Shown: positions 1-9,843, numbered from the stretch's first letter. The stretch: 64,000 nt of DNA from Synechococcus sp. MIT S9220 (GCF_014304815.1 NZ_CP047958.1:806001-870000); one strand, 5' to 3'. Numbers and translations are program-made. Notes: generated by a model not told the origin, from the letters alone.

Positions 1-2
1 CT

Positions 3-1163
3 GAGATGGTGCTTGGTCGCAACACCGGTCGCAGCCCCCTGCTGGCTCCGGCCCAGGCGGCTGGCCGCGACTGGAAACCGATGGGTTGGTTGTTTGTGGT
101 CGCCGCCTGCGGAATCCTGGCCTTCTATGCCGTGCTGATGGGCTGGACCGCTCAGACCCTGATCCATGCCCTCAATGTGGGTCTTCCTCAAACCATGGAG
201 GATGCCCAGCTGTTTTTCGACGGCATCAGTGGAGGTAACAGCGCGTTAGCAGGGCAGGCCATCAGCCTGCTGCTGACCGCTCTGGTGGTGTCGGCAGGAG
301 TGCAGGCCGGAATTGAACGGCTGTCGCGCTGGGCGCTACCGCTTCTTTTTCTGCTGTTGGTGGCCCTGGCGATCTGGGCCAGCACGCTGCCTGGAGCGAT
401 CGATGGTTACAAGACCTTCCTCCTGCGCTGGGACGGCAGGGAACTGATGAATATCACCACCATCCGAAATGCGTTCAGCCAGGCCTTCTTCTCGATCGGC
501 ACCGGCATCGGTTCGATCATGGCGTATTCGGCTTATCTCAACCGCAAGGCTCCCGTTCCTCAAGAAGCGGTCGCGGTGGTGGGCCTGGATACCGCGGTGG
601 GTCTGCTGGCGGGCATGCTCACCTTCCCCGTAGTGATCAGCTTCGGGCTGGGGGATGCCGTGAGTGAGTCCACGATCGGCACGATCTTTCTGGCGCTGCC
701 AACAGGACTTGCCTCCATCGGCCCGACCGGACGAATTGTGGCTGTGGCCTTTTTCTTCCTGGCCTATCTCGCTGCAATTACGTCGTCGGTGTCGCTGCTG
801 GAGGTCCCGGTGGCTTCGCTGATGGATCGCTGGAACTGGAGCCGCACCAAGGCGACCTGGATCAGCGCGGCGGTGATTTTTGTGATTGGCCTCCCCGCGG
901 CCATGAATCTGCAGGTGCTTGGGGCGATGGATGCCTTGTTCGGTGGTGTGCTGCTGATTGCTGGCGGACTGTTGATTGCCGTGCTGATGGGATGGGTTGT
1001 GCCCCGGACCTTCCTGGCTGACCTCAAGGACAGCACCGTTACTCAACCATCTACCAGTGGTCTGATCCTGTTCTTCCTGCGCTGGGTCTCACCGGTGGTA
1101 ATTGCTGCAGGCTTGTTGATCAGCGTGGTGGATCTGATCCGTAACTGGACCGGGCAAGGCTGA
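3..1163 (+). CDS. sodium-dependent transporter, NSS/SNF family (5'-truncated by window edge)
   Basis: Carboxy-terminal ~385 residues of a neurotransmitter:sodium symporter-type membrane protein. The reading frame is open to the left edge, so the N-terminus (probably one or two helices carrying the first sodium-site residues) lies outside the window. What remains is a chain of about ten hydrophobic segments; the stretch FSQAFFSIGTGIGS near residue 155 resembles the glycine/serine-rich unwound helix (TM6 region) of this family. Family members import small solutes such as amino acids using the sodium gradient, which fits a marine cell; the substrate cannot be told from sequence. It is convergent with the DUF2721 gene, only 14 nt away, with no obvious terminator between them. 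Confidence 0.85.
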   Translation, partial: EMVLGRNTGRSPLLAPAQAAGRDWKPMGWLFVVAACGILAFYAVLMGWTAQTLIHALNVGLPQTMEDAQLFFDGISGGNSALAGQAISLLLTALVVSAGVQAGIERLSRWALPLLFLLLVALAIWASTLPGAIDGYKTFLLRWDGRELMNITTIRNAFSQAFFSIGTGIGSIMAYSAYLNRKAPVPQEAVAVVGLDTAVGLLAGMLTFPVVISFGLGDAVSESTIGTIFLALPTGLASIGPTGRIVAVAFFFLAYLAAITSSVSLLEVPVASLMDRWNWSRTKATWISAAVIFVIGLPAAMNLQVLGAMDALFGGVLLIAGGLLIAVLMGWVVPRTFLADLKDSTVTQPSTSGLILFFLRWVSPVVIAAGLLISVVDLIRNWTGQG

Positions 1164-1177
1164 ACTAAAGCCAATGT

Positions 1178-1597
1178 TCAAAACAGCCGATTGATGTGGG
1201 CTGAGGCCATCCGCACCTCTCGCAGAAAACAGATCGAAGCCAGCATCACCAGCAGCATCGCTGTGATGAACAGAGGAACCACCACAAGCGTGAGGTTGAT
1301 GCGGCTGATCACGCTGAAGAACATGACAGCGACCACGGTCGAGATCAGCAGGGTTGCGGCGGTGAGTAGCTCGATGGCGCGGATCGTGAGCTGCATGCGC
1401 CTGCGGTAGACCACCTGCTCCCGTTCATCGACTGTTTCGCCCGCATCAAGAGCCGCCTTGGTCTTGCGTGCGTTGTCGACGATCCTGGCGAGGCGACCGG
1501 AGATCACGTTCATCAATGCTCCGATGCCTGCCAGCAGAAACACAGGAGCGACTGAAAGCTGAATGGCTTTGGACAGGCTCTCGGGTTCCATGGGCAT
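1178..1597 (-). CDS. DUF2721 family membrane protein
   Basis: About 139 residues. An N-terminal helix (SVAPVFLLAGIGALMNV), a charged middle (residues ~35-65, including REQVVYRRR) and two adjacent C-terminal membrane segments match the cyanobacterial/proteobacterial DUF2721 family, whose function is unknown. A GTG three bases upstream could also serve as start; the ATG at 1597 is preferred by convention. It sits convergently against the sodium symporter and divergently from the small gene at 1660, so it is probably a single-gene transcript. Family assignment is from pattern recognition of the arrangement and of the conserved arginine-rich central segment. Confidence 0.75.
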   Translation of the reverse strand: MPMEPESLSKAIQLSVAPVFLLAGIGALMNVISGRLARIVDNARKTKAALDAGETVDEREQVVYRRRMQLTIRAIELLTAATLLISTVVAVMFFSVISRINLTLVVVPLFITAMLLVMLASICFLREVRMASAHINRLF

Positions 1598-1659
1598 CAC
1601 GCCGGTCCTGGGCGAACCCTAGGCCTCATGCAACGGAAATCCGGTAGACAGGTGCCTTG

Positions 1660-1914
1660 ATGCACGCCAACACGATGCTCTGGCTCAAGCGCTGGAATTT
1701 CATTGAGAGGGCCAGGATTGAACGGGAGCTCTGGGATGCCTTCGAGGCCAAGCAGGACCCTGAGGCCAAGTTGGAGCAACTCCGGAGCTGGATCGATGCC
1801 GCCGATCCCTCAGAACCCAAACTCGCCGAGCAGCGCTTCAGGCTTGAGGTCTGGACCACCACCTTGGCGCGGATCCGCAAGATCGAGGCGATGATGACTT
1901 CGAAAAAGCCTTGA
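1660..1914 (+). CDS. conserved small protein, unknown function
   Basis: 84 residues, soluble, charged, rich in Glu/Arg/Trp (MLWLKRWNFIERARIERELW at the start), predicted mostly helical. A TTG lies one codon upstream, but the ATG has an AGG-containing ribosome site at suitable distance. I recognise no domain; codon use is like the neighbouring core genes, so it is probably a real picocyanobacterial protein. Its TGA directly abuts the stop of cysS on the other strand: the palindrome TGATCA at 1912-1917 supplies both stops, so the two genes converge with zero spacing. Confidence 0.6.
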   Translation: MHANTMLWLKRWNFIERARIERELWDAFEAKQDPEAKLEQLRSWIDAADPSEPKLAEQRFRLEVWTTTLARIRKIEAMMTSKKP

Positions 1915-3423
1915 TCAACAGCGGCGCCATTCGGTAACGCCGCCGGGTTTGTCAATCAGTTCGATCCCCTGATCGGAGAGTTCGGCTCTGATCCGGTCGG
2001 CTTCAGCAAAATTCTTGGCCTGCTTGGCGGCCTTGCGGGCAGAGATGGCGGCTTCGATGGCGGCGCTGTCTTCTGACGCTTCTTTGGAATCCTCCGCGGT
2101 GTTTAAAGGCTCGTGCCGCAGTCCAAGCACTGCGGCAAGCTCACGCAGCAACAGCCAGCGTTGATGCAGGGCATTCAGTGGAACCTGGTCTTCAACCTGT
2201 TCTCCCCGTTCCAGTCGGTTGGCCATCGACCTCAGTGGTTTGGCCAGTTCAAACAGCACTGCAAGGGCTCCAGAGCTGTTCAGGTCCTGATCCATGGCCT
2301 CGGTAAAGCGGTCGCGAGCAGCCTGTAAAACCTCATCCACTGACAAGTTCTGTGCCTGCATGGCACCGGATGGCAAAGCTTCTGCTCCAGGCCAGCCCAG
2401 CTGTTCCGACCATTGACTGCCAAGGCTGAGAGCAGCATTGAGTCCTTTCCATCCGGTGCTTGCCGCCACAAGAGCGTCTGCTGTGAAATCGAGTGGCTTG
2501 CGATAGTGCGCCTGGAGCACAAACAGCCGCAGGGTCATCGCTGAAATCCCGCTGTCGAGTAGTGCGCGGATTGTGGTGAAGTTGCCCAGCGACTTCGACA
2601 TTTTTGTGCCGCCGACATTCACCATGCCGTTGTGCATCCAAACGCGGGCTAACTGAGCTTCATTGGCTGTTTCTGACTGCGCAATTTCATTTTCATGATG
2701 CGGGAAGACAAGATCTCCACCACCAAGATGAATGTCAATTGTTGTGCCGAATTCTTCGCGAACCATGGCAGAACATTCGATGTGCCAACCGGGCCGGCCG
2801 CGCCCCCAGGGTGATTCCCAGCCTGGTTCTCCATCTTTGGTTTTTTTCCAAAGCGCGAAGTCAAATGGGTGTCGCTTGCGTTCTTCCTCTCCTTCATTGG
2901 TGCGGCCACTGGCTCCCTGTTGCTGCTCATTCGGGTCTCGACCACTCAGCTGGCCATAGTTCTTTGCTTTGGAAATATCAAAATACACATCGCCATCCGA
3001 ACTGTATGCGGCTCCCTTGGTTTCCAGTTCGCCAATCAGAGTTTGAATGCCTGGGATGCAGCATGTTGCACGTGGCATTTTGTCCGCGGGCAGAATATGT
3101 AGACGAGCCATATCGATTTCAAAGGCTTTGATGTTCTTTTCACTGACCTCCTCCATTGTTGAGCCTTCCGAGTTGGCCTTGTTTAATATTTTGTCGTCGA
3201 TATCTGTGTAGTTTTGAACGAAGGTGACGTCGTAATCGCGCCAGATCAGATAGCGCCGTAACACGTCCCAGTTGATGTAACTGCGCGCATGCCCAAGGTG
3301 GCAGAGGTCGTAAACCGTGACTCCACAGCAATAGATCGTTGCCTTGCCGGCCTCCTGCGGTTCAAAGTCTTCGGTGCGATTGCTCAGGCTGTTTGTGAGG
3401 CGCAGTGGCAAAGGTCTGATCAT
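1915..3423 (-). CDS. cysS: cysteinyl-tRNA synthetase
   Basis: Class I aminoacyl-tRNA synthetase charging tRNA-Cys, about 502 residues, the usual family length. The HIGH-type signature is HLGH near residue 43, preceded by the CCG containing a zinc-ligand cysteine; the KMSKS loop (KMSKSLGNF) is present near residue 280. Other expected motifs are SDGDVYFDI and [10 protein letters not shown]. An acidic, glutamine-rich insertion (around residues 160-180) precedes the conserved [13 protein letters not shown] nine bases upstream is in frame, but ATG at 3423 has a well spaced GGAG ribosome site (GGAGAGCATG), so I place the start there. Convergent, without spacing, with the small gene at 1660-1914. 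Confidence 0.97.
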   Translation of the reverse strand: MIRPLPLRLTNSLSNRTEDFEPQEAGKATIYCCGVTVYDLCHLGHARSYINWDVLRRYLIWRDYDVTFVQNYTDIDDKILNKANSEGSTMEEVSEKNIKAFEIDMARLHILPADKMPRATCCIPGIQTLIGELETKGAAYSSDGDVYFDISKAKNYGQLSGRDPNEQQQGASGRTNEGEEERKRHPFDFALWKKTKDGEPGWESPWGRGRPGWHIECSAMVREEFGTTIDIHLGGGDLVFPHHENEIAQSETANEAQLARVWMHNGMVNVGGTKMSKSLGNFTTIRALLDSGISAMTLRLFVLQAHYRKPLDFTADALVAASTGWKGLNAALSLGSQWSEQLGWPGAEALPSGAMQAQNLSVDEVLQAARDRFTEAMDQDLNSSGALAVLFELAKPLRSMANRLERGEQVEDQVPLNALHQRWLLLRELAAVLGLRHEPLNTAEDSKEASEDSAAIEAAISARKAAKQAKNFAEADRIRAELSDQGIELIDKPGGVTEWRRC

Positions 3424-3626
3424 GCTCTCCAAGGAGGTTACGGCCCGTTCAGTCCTGGAGCGCTTTTGAATCGCCTGGTTGCTGCCGAGTTGTTACCGAT
3501 CTGTTGTCTTCGCTGACTCTGATCGCTTCCACTCGATTTCGCTGGTTACCAGCTTGCCCCCTGCTGTTGATAGAAGCTTGAGGGGCTGCATGGCTTGTTA
3601 GTGAAGGTTGTGATTGCCTTTGATTC

Positions 3627-4013
3627 TTATGTTGGCTTGAAACCGTTCCACGATTGTCGATGCACGATTTTCAGTAGCCTTTTAAGAACTGATCGTTTGA
3701 GGTCATTGTCTTCGAGCTTGCTGATTTGCATCAGGTATTCGTGCTGGCTCCCATTTCCTCGCTGTCTTGAGCAGATCACGGTCACGTCGTCATAGCTAAT
3801 GGGGAAGTCGTTGTTAAGTGGAACTTTGAGGATCCATTCAGCAATAAATAGAAGAAAGTCGCAGATGACTGGGTTGATGTACTCCTCTTCTTCTCCTAGA
3901 TCTCCGCATGCCACCATCTGTTCTTTGCTTTGCGGTGTGTAGGTGACGAACGAAAAACAAGATGGTGCGCCAGTGGGCTGTAGGTGCAGCCCATGAAAAG
4001 CTCTGCGGGTCAT
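3627..4013 (-). CDS. hypothetical protein (128 aa)
   Basis: An ORF in a low-GC stretch between cysS and polA. The product has a plausible globular composition, with an acidic GEEEEYINP segment, a hydrophobic VICDFLLFIAEWIL stretch and a basic, leucine-rich C-terminus (KRSVLKRLLKIVH). I recognise no family. Base composition is lower in GC than the flanking core genes, suggesting a fast-evolving or transferred gene; the ribosome site upstream of the ATG (GAGAACGCC) is weak. It could be a lineage-specific protein or a fortuitous ORF. Confidence 0.45.
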   Translation of the reverse strand: MTRRAFHGLHLQPTGAPSCFSFVTYTPQSKEQMVACGDLGEEEEYINPVICDFLLFIAEWILKVPLNNDFPISYDDVTVICSRQRGNGSQHEYLMQISKLEDNDLKRSVLKRLLKIVHRQSWNGFKPT

Positions 4014-4210
4014 GGCGTTCTCATGGCTTGTGAGATGAGCTCATTACTTGCTCGGTGAAGAGTCTTGGTGAATGACTCCAACTTGTTGGTTCATTGTTTG
4101 TTCTCTCAGAAGCCTGTTGAACCTTCATTTTTATTGTTTTCCCAAAGCTATGTCGATTGAAAAAGAGATTTTACCCAGGCTCTTATGCCGATCGCTCGGC
4201 TGTCTCTAGA

Positions 4211-4348
4211 ATGGCTTTGTTGAGTCCTGGGATCAGGTGGATGATGCATCCAGACTGGATGGGCGTCATTGCTCTATTAACAATCATCGTCTCAGTCACT
4301 GTGATTGGCTATCGCGAAGGGCATTCGATCCTCAAGCGTCGCGTTTGA
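4211..4348 (+). CDS. possible small single-span membrane protein
   Basis: A short ORF (45 residues from ATG 4211; the frame is open back to a TTG at 4157, and forward ATGs at 4241/4244 have a better AGGTGG site). The C-terminal part carries one clear membrane segment, MGVIALLTIIVSVTVIGY, followed by a basic tail ending in KRRV, as in many picocyanobacterial small membrane proteins. It lies just before the stop of polA on the opposite strand. No family recognised; start and reality are both uncertain. Confidence 0.35.
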   Translation: MALLSPGIRWMMHPDWMGVIALLTIIVSVTVIGYREGHSILKRRV

Positions 4349-4384
4349 TCATGTCCTGAGTCTTGCGGGCTGATCTCTGCAGGG

Positions 4385-7300
4385 TCATTTCGCGTCCATC
4401 CAGTTGGCACCGAGGCCGGTTTCAGCCACCAGGGGCACGCTCAGTGTCACAGCATTTTCCATGGTGTTGACGACAAGCTTTTGAATCGACTCCAGAGCAT
4501 CTGGATCCACTTCAAGCACCAGTTCATCGTGCACCTGAAGCAGCAGTCGTGCCGGTAGTGCCTGCTGTTCGATTGCAGCCTGCAGCTGAATCATGGCCAG
4601 TTTGATGATGTCAGCGCTGGATCCCTGAATCGGCGCGTTGGCCGCAGCTCGCAATTGCTGAGCCTCCATTCCGCCGCGACGAGCGACATCCAAATCGATC
4701 TCCATCGGTTCCTTGCCCAGAAGGCGGCCCAGTCCGTTGCGATCGAAGTGGAAAGGCCGTCGCCTGCCCATGATCGTTTCCACATAGCCGCGACTGAGGG
4801 CCAGTCGTTCCTGCAGTTCCAGAAAGGCGAAGACTTTGGGATACCGCTCGCGGTAACGCAGCAGAAAATCCTTGGCCTCTGCCTGGTTAACGCCGGTTTC
4901 CCGCGCGAAGCGTTGGGCACCCATTCCGTAGATCACGCCAAAATTGATCGTTTTGCCCAGGCGTCGTTCGTCGCTGTTCACCTCGTCCTTGTCGAGCAGC
5001 AGCCGTGCTGTCAGGGCATGCACATCGTCTCCTTCTCGGTAGGCCTGTTGCAGCACGTGCTCGCCGGAGAGATGGGTAAGGATCCTCAACTCAATCTGGG
5101 AATAATCGGCGCTGAGTAGCGTCCAGTTCTCCTGGGGCAGGAAGGCCTTGCGGATGCGGCGGCTGTAGTCCGTGCGGACAGGAATGTTCTGGAGGTTGGG
5201 ATTACTGCTGCTCAACCGGCCGGTGGCGGTGACCGCTTGATTGAAATCGGTGTGCACTCTGCCGGTTTCCGCTTCCACCAGTTGCGGCAGGGCATCCACG
5301 TAAGTGCTCTTGAGCTTGCTCAGCACGCGGTGTTCGAGAACCAGCGGCACAACGGGGTGATCAGCCTCCAGTTTCTCCAGAACAGTGGCATCGGTGCTGT
5401 AACCAGTCTTGGTTCTGCGGGATTTCTTGCGGTCGAGGCCGAGGGTGTTGAACAGCAGCTCGCCCAGTTGCTTGGGCGAGGCGAGGTTGAAGTCGGTTCC
5501 TGCTGCCTCTTTGGCCTCCTTCTCCAGCCTCTGCAAGATGTCACCCATTTCAGTTGACAGTGCACTGAGATAAGGCATGTCAATGCGGATGCCGGTGGCT
5601 TCCATCAAGGCCAGAACCGGTTCCAGCGGCAGTTCCACGTTGTCCAGAAGGCTGAGGAGACTTTCTCCTGTTGCCTGCAGCTGTTGGCGTAGATCGATGG
5701 CCAGTCGGCGAGTGAGATGGACGTCCATGCCGCAGTACAGCGCGGCCTGGTCAAGGTCCACTTCTGCGAAGCAACTCGCTTTGCCGTCCTTGGGCTTGCC
5801 CACCAGATCACTGAACAGGGTGGGAGTGATTCCATACATCCGTGTTGCCATGGCATCCAGGCCGTGCTTGGCCGCGGCATCTCTCAGGTAATCGGCCAGC
5901 AGGGTGTCCATGGCCACGCCCGCCAACGGCAAGCCATGTCGCAACAGGATCAGGCGGTCATATTTCGCGTTCTGCAGTGCCTTGGGGTGCTCAGGGCTGG
6001 CCAGCCAGGGAGCCATCTGTTCCAACACCGTCTCGATTGGAAGCTGCACCAGTGGGCGGTCTGGTTCCAGCGTTGCTTCCGTCGCTGCACGATGACCCAC
6101 AGGGATGTAAGCGAGATCAGCATCACCTGGACCCCAGCACACGCCGATGCCCACCAGCTGCGCCTTGAAGGGGTTGAGATCGGTGGTCTCCGTGTCGAGC
6201 GCAACCGGAGCTGTGGCATCGGTGCAGGACTGCAACCGTTGCATCAGGCCATGGAGTGCTGCGTCGCTGCAGATCAGCTGTGGCTTCAGATCCGGTTGGT
6301 ATGAGGCAGCGGAGTCCTGGCTGAAAGCATCAGGGGCGTCCTGCTCCTGAGTTGCAGCATCCTTCGACCTGTCGGATTGAGAGGAGTCCTTGGAAGTCTT
6401 GGTCTCAAGCAGGTGGGCGTTCGCTGCCAGGCCACCGGTGGAGAAGGTGGCGATGAAACCAGGAACCTGTCGCACCAGGCTGTTGAGCTCTAGGTCCTTG
6501 AGCTGAACCTCCAGACCATCGCCGTCCACGGGCCCAAGTTCGAGAACGGGCTCCTCAGGCAGGGGGATGTCGACCAGGATTTCGGCCAGTTGTCTTGAGA
6601 GATAGGCGTTGTCCCGGTCGGCGCTGAGCTTGCCCTTCAGAGCACCTTTCACAGCACCTCTGCTGGCCTTGGGTCCTTCCGCCTCGACTTCGGCAAGCAC
6701 CTTGTAGACGCCATCGAGGTCCACATTCTCTTTGAGCAGATTGATGGCGGTTTTCGGGCCAACTCCTTTCACGCCAGGGATGTTGTCCGAGCTGTCTCCA
6801 GTCAGCGCCTTCAGGTCCACCACCTTGTCGGGCATGACTCCGAGCTTGAATTGGACACCTGCCTCATCAATCAGGGTGGGTCCGCTGCTTTTGGCGTAGG
6901 GGCCGCCACCCATGTACATCACGGCAATGTCCCGCTGGTCGTCCACCAGCTGAAACAGGTCGCGGTCGCCGCTGAGAATTCTCACCCTCCATCCCGAGGA
7001 TGCCGCTCGGTTGGCCAGGGTTCCGAGCACGTCATCCGCTTCGAAGCCAGGCGCCGTACAGAGGGGCAGCTGCAGCTGATTGCGCAGGATTAACTGCAGT
7101 TGGTCAAGGTCCTGAAAGAACACATCCGGAGCGACATCCCGGTGAGCCTTGTAATTGGGATCAGCCTTGTGGCGGAAGGTGGGCTCGGCGGTGTCAAAGG
7201 CGATCGCCACACCCTGAGGTTTCAGCCCCTTGCAATTATCCAGCAGGGCCTTGAGAAATCCATAGGTCACGCTGGTTGGACGTCCATCCTTCGTGGCCAA

Positions 7301-7399
7301 CCCACCTTCGCCGCCTTTGCTGAAGGCATAAAAACTGCGGAAGGCCAGGGAATGGCCATCCACCAGCAGCAGCAGCGGTTTCTCCTTGGTTTGTGGCAT
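4385..7399 (-). CDS. polA: DNA polymerase I
   Basis: A 1004-residue three-domain repair and Okazaki-fragment polymerase. Residues ~1-300 are the 5'-3' exonuclease/flap endonuclease (LLLVDGHSLAFRSFYAF, TGDSSDNIPGVKGVGPKTA). A Ser/Asp/Gln-rich linker (~330-370) leads to a 3'-5' exonuclease domain that keeps the catalytic DTE at ~402 (VALDTETTDLNPF) and the YCGMD motif, so proofreading looks active, unlike Taq-type enzymes. The polymerase domain has motif A (DYSQIELRILTHLSGE), motif B (RRLGKTINFGVIYG) and motif C (VHDELVLEV). The gene is read toward the small ORF at 4211; the HlyD-type adaptor lies 25 nt upstream on the same strand and may be co-transcribed. Confidence 0.97.
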   Translation of the reverse strand: MPQTKEKPLLLLVDGHSLAFRSFYAFSKGGEGGLATKDGRPTSVTYGFLKALLDNCKGLKPQGVAIAFDTAEPTFRHKADPNYKAHRDVAPDVFFQDLDQLQLILRNQLQLPLCTAPGFEADDVLGTLANRAASSGWRVRILSGDRDLFQLVDDQRDIAVMYMGGGPYAKSSGPTLIDEAGVQFKLGVMPDKVVDLKALTGDSSDNIPGVKGVGPKTAINLLKENVDLDGVYKVLAEVEAEGPKASRGAVKGALKGKLSADRDNAYLSRQLAEILVDIPLPEEPVLELGPVDGDGLEVQLKDLELNSLVRQVPGFIATFSTGGLAANAHLLETKTSKDSSQSDRSKDAATQEQDAPDAFSQDSAASYQPDLKPQLICSDAALHGLMQRLQSCTDATAPVALDTETTDLNPFKAQLVGIGVCWGPGDADLAYIPVGHRAATEATLEPDRPLVQLPIETVLEQMAPWLASPEHPKALQNAKYDRLILLRHGLPLAGVAMDTLLADYLRDAAAKHGLDAMATRMYGITPTLFSDLVGKPKDGKASCFAEVDLDQAALYCGMDVHLTRRLAIDLRQQLQATGESLLSLLDNVELPLEPVLALMEATGIRIDMPYLSALSTEMGDILQRLEKEAKEAAGTDFNLASPKQLGELLFNTLGLDRKKSRRTKTGYSTDATVLEKLEADHPVVPLVLEHRVLSKLKSTYVDALPQLVEAETGRVHTDFNQAVTATGRLSSSNPNLQNIPVRTDYSRRIRKAFLPQENWTLLSADYSQIELRILTHLSGEHVLQQAYREGDDVHALTARLLLDKDEVNSDERRLGKTINFGVIYGMGAQRFARETGVNQAEAKDFLLRYRERYPKVFAFLELQERLALSRGYVETIMGRRRPFHFDRNGLGRLLGKEPMEIDLDVARRGGMEAQQLRAAANAPIQGSSADIIKLAMIQLQAAIEQQALPARLLLQVHDELVLEVDPDALESIQKLVVNTMENAVTLSVPLVAETGLGANWMDAK

Positions 7400-7423
7400 G
7401 GATGAAGGCAGGTTCTGGCTCGG

Positions 7424-8626
7424 TCAGTCGCGCTGTTTCGCCCAGGGCGGCAGGTCAATGAACACGCGTGTGCCGGGCTGCACACCGGTGAGAATGGCAC
7501 TCTTGTCGCCGCTGCTGGCACCGAGTTGCACAGGCTGGAATGTGGGCTCATCGTCGTTGCCAACGAGAAGAACGCCTGATTGACCTTGCTCAGTCACGAT
7601 TGCCACGGTTGGCACCAGTGTGCTGGCGGCGGTGCGTCCGGTCTGGAAGTTCACATCTGCGGTCATGCCGATGCGAAGGGTCGGTGGAGGATCGATCAGT
7701 GTGAGCTCCACCTCGAATGAGATCACGTTGTCGGTTTTAAGTGCACGCGGTGCGATGTCTCGCACCCTTGCCGGAAAAAGCTGATCAGGGAATGCATCCA
7801 CGCGAACAGTTGCGTCCTGGCCGATACGAATGCGACCGATGTCGCTTTCAGGAACCTTGGCGGCCGCTTCCAGGCCTTCAGACAGCTCCACAAGTGATGA
7901 GCTGGTAGCGCCGGCATTGGTTGAAGCGGCTGTGGTTGGAGTCACAAACGATCCAGGTTCGGCGAAGCGTTCGGTAATGAGCCCGCTGAAAGGAGCGCGG
8001 ATCAGCAGGTCATTGCCTTCAACGTTGCGTTGTTCAATGCGCTCGCGAGCAGCGTTCAGAGCTTCCTTACTGCTGATGAAGGCCGCTCGGAAGCCATCCA
8101 GGTCTGATGCGCTGATCGCGCCGACATCCACCAGCTGCCGGTTGCGTAAGTATTCGGCCCGCTTGGCTTCATAGTCCGCCTTGGCCTGCCGTTCGAGTGC
8201 GGCAAATTCATCCATTCGGTCCTCGAGATCACCGGTGTCCATGCGGGCCAACACCTGACCTTTGGTCACAACATCGCCTTCATCGACATAAAGCTCCTCC
8301 ACAACTCCAGCCCGCTTCGGGCTCACGTTCACCCGTCGGATCGCTTCCAGCTCGCCACTGGCCGTAATCACGCCAGGCAGAGATCCTCGCTCCGCCGCCA
8401 CGGTGAACTCACTCAGCTGACGCGAACGATCGGATCCGGGACCTTGGCTCCAGATCACACCACCTGCTGTCAACAGAACAGCGGCTGCGCCTGCGCCGAT
8501 CAAGCGACGTCGCCTGCGTTTCAGACCACTCAGACGGCTCAACGCACGCAGGGCTTCGGGTGTGGCCCCAGTTGGGGACTGGCTTTTTTGGCTGCCCATG
8601 GCCCCTTCAACATCTTTCGTAACCAT
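7424..8626 (-). CDS. HlyD/MacA-type periplasmic adaptor (membrane fusion protein)
   Basis: About 400 residues. A cytoplasmic arginine-rich N-terminus and one membrane anchor (LIGAGAAAVLLTAGGVIW) are followed by a barrel-sandwich/biotinyl-lipoyl half (VNVSPKRAGVVEELYVDEGD), a coiled-coil hairpin (~130-200), the second lipoyl half (LLIRAPFSGLITERFAEPGS) and a beta-barrel (VDAFPDQLFPARV). Such adaptors link an inner-membrane ABC or RND pump to an outer-membrane channel. No pump gene is adjacent, so its partner must be encoded elsewhere. The frame is open 138 codons further upstream, but that part is antisense to ychF; ATG 8626 (or 8599) is the credible start. Divergent from ychF with 72 nt between. 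Confidence 0.88.
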   Translation of the reverse strand: MVTKDVEGAMGSQKSQSPTGATPEALRALSRLSGLKRRRRRLIGAGAAAVLLTAGGVIWSQGPGSDRSRQLSEFTVAAERGSLPGVITASGELEAIRRVNVSPKRAGVVEELYVDEGDVVTKGQVLARMDTGDLEDRMDEFAALERQAKADYEAKRAEYLRNRQLVDVGAISASDLDGFRAAFISSKEALNAARERIEQRNVEGNDLLIRAPFSGLITERFAEPGSFVTPTTAASTNAGATSSSLVELSEGLEAAAKVPESDIGRIRIGQDATVRVDAFPDQLFPARVRDIAPRALKTDNVISFEVELTLIDPPPTLRIGMTADVNFQTGRTAASTLVPTVAIVTEQGQSGVLLVGNDDEPTFQPVQLGASSGDKSAILTGVQPGTRVFIDLPPWAKQRD

Positions 8627-8698
8627 TCTCGCCCGTGAATGGACCAATCGTGTTCCGAAGGATGGTGGCCAAGACGCACCTGCCGATAGATTTCCGCC

Positions 8699-9790
8699 AT
8701 GCTCAAAGCCGGAATCGTTGGATTGCCCAATGTGGGTAAATCCACTCTCTTCAATGCCCTTGTAGCCAATGCCCAGGCCCAGGCAGCCAATTTCCCGTTC
8801 TGCACCATCGAACCGAATGTCGGCACCGTGTCCGTTCCGGATGGGCGGTTGGAGCAGCTGACGGATCTGAGCAAAAGCGCCGACACCATTCCCACACGGA
8901 TGGAGTTTGTCGATATCGCCGGCCTGGTCAAGGGAGCGAGTCAGGGTGAAGGACTCGGCAACAAGTTCCTGGCCAATATTCGTGAAGTGGACGCCATTGT
9001 TCATGTCGTTCGTTGCTTCGAGGATGACGACGTCATCCATGTGTCCGGTTCTGTTGGACCGGTTCGCGATGCCGAGGTGATCAACCTTGAACTCGGACTT
9101 TCAGATCTGGCGCAGATTGAAAAACGTCGCGAGCGCCTGAAGAAGCAGATGCGAACAAGCAAGGAGGCGCAGACAGAGGATGCGGCGCTCGAGCGGATTC
9201 AGGCTGTGCTCGAGGAAGGTGGTGCTGCGCGCAGCGTTGAGCTCAGCGATGAAGAAGCGCTGATGATCAAACCACTGGGACTTCTAACGGCCAAGCCAAT
9301 CATTTACGCCACCAATGTGAGCGAAGACGATCTCGCAGCAGGCAATGGTTTCTGCGAGGAGGTGGTGGCTCTTTCAGCGAAGGAGGGTGCTGAAACCGTG
9401 CGGATCTCTGCTCAGGTTGAAGCGGAACTGGTTGAGCTTGGCGAAGAGGAACGAAGGGATTATCTCGATGGACTTGGAGTCAGTGAAGGTGGCCTGAAAA
9501 GTCTGATTCGGGCCACTTACCGTTTATTGGGATTGCGCACCTATTTCACGACCGGTGAAAAGGAAACACGAGCCTGGACATTCAAGGCTGGAATGACTGC
9601 TCCTCAGGCGGCAGGAGTGATTCATACCGATTTCGAGCGAGGATTTATTCGTGCTCAGACCATCGGTTGCGAGAAATTGCTGGAGGCAGGATCTCTGGTG
9701 GAAGCTCGTAACAAAGGTTGGCTACGCAGTGAGGGTAAAGAGTATGAAGTTGAGGAAGGTGATGTGATGGAGTTTTTGTTTAACGTTTAA
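8699..9790 (+). CDS. ychF: redox-regulated ATPase YchF (OLA1 family)
   Basis: 363 residues, the standard length of this universal Obg-related P-loop protein. The G1 loop is GLPNVGKST near the N-terminus, G3 is DIAGLVKGAS, and the guanine-specific NKxD is replaced by an NVSE-type motif (YATNVSEDD), the known reason YchF prefers ATP. A coiled coil (~130-180) and a C-terminal TGS domain follow (TYFTTGEKETRAWTF, VIHTDFERGFIRAQ). It binds ribosomes and is implicated in translation control and oxidative stress responses. ATG start, divergent from the HlyD-type adaptor. Confidence 0.97.
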   Translation: MLKAGIVGLPNVGKSTLFNALVANAQAQAANFPFCTIEPNVGTVSVPDGRLEQLTDLSKSADTIPTRMEFVDIAGLVKGASQGEGLGNKFLANIREVDAIVHVVRCFEDDDVIHVSGSVGPVRDAEVINLELGLSDLAQIEKRRERLKKQMRTSKEAQTEDAALERIQAVLEEGGAARSVELSDEEALMIKPLGLLTAKPIIYATNVSEDDLAAGNGFCEEVVALSAKEGAETVRISAQVEAELVELGEEERRDYLDGLGVSEGGLKSLIRATYRLLGLRTYFTTGEKETRAWTFKAGMTAPQAAGVIHTDFERGFIRAQTIGCEKLLEAGSLVEARNKGWLRSEGKEYEVEEGDVMEFLFNV

Positions 9791-9843
9791 AGAATCCGAT
9801 CAGCCGATGAGGCGATTTTTCAAGCTGGTCTTCATGATCGTGA

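Noticed and set aside
336-1046. 236-aa minus-strand ORF
   Set aside because: Antisense to the sodium symporter; the product is a run of His, Arg and Gln typical of reversed hydrophobic coding DNA.
8627-9040. N-terminal extension of the HlyD-type adaptor
   Set aside because: The extra 138 codons lie antisense to ychF and have no export or domain character; the internal ATG precedes a normal anchor sequence.
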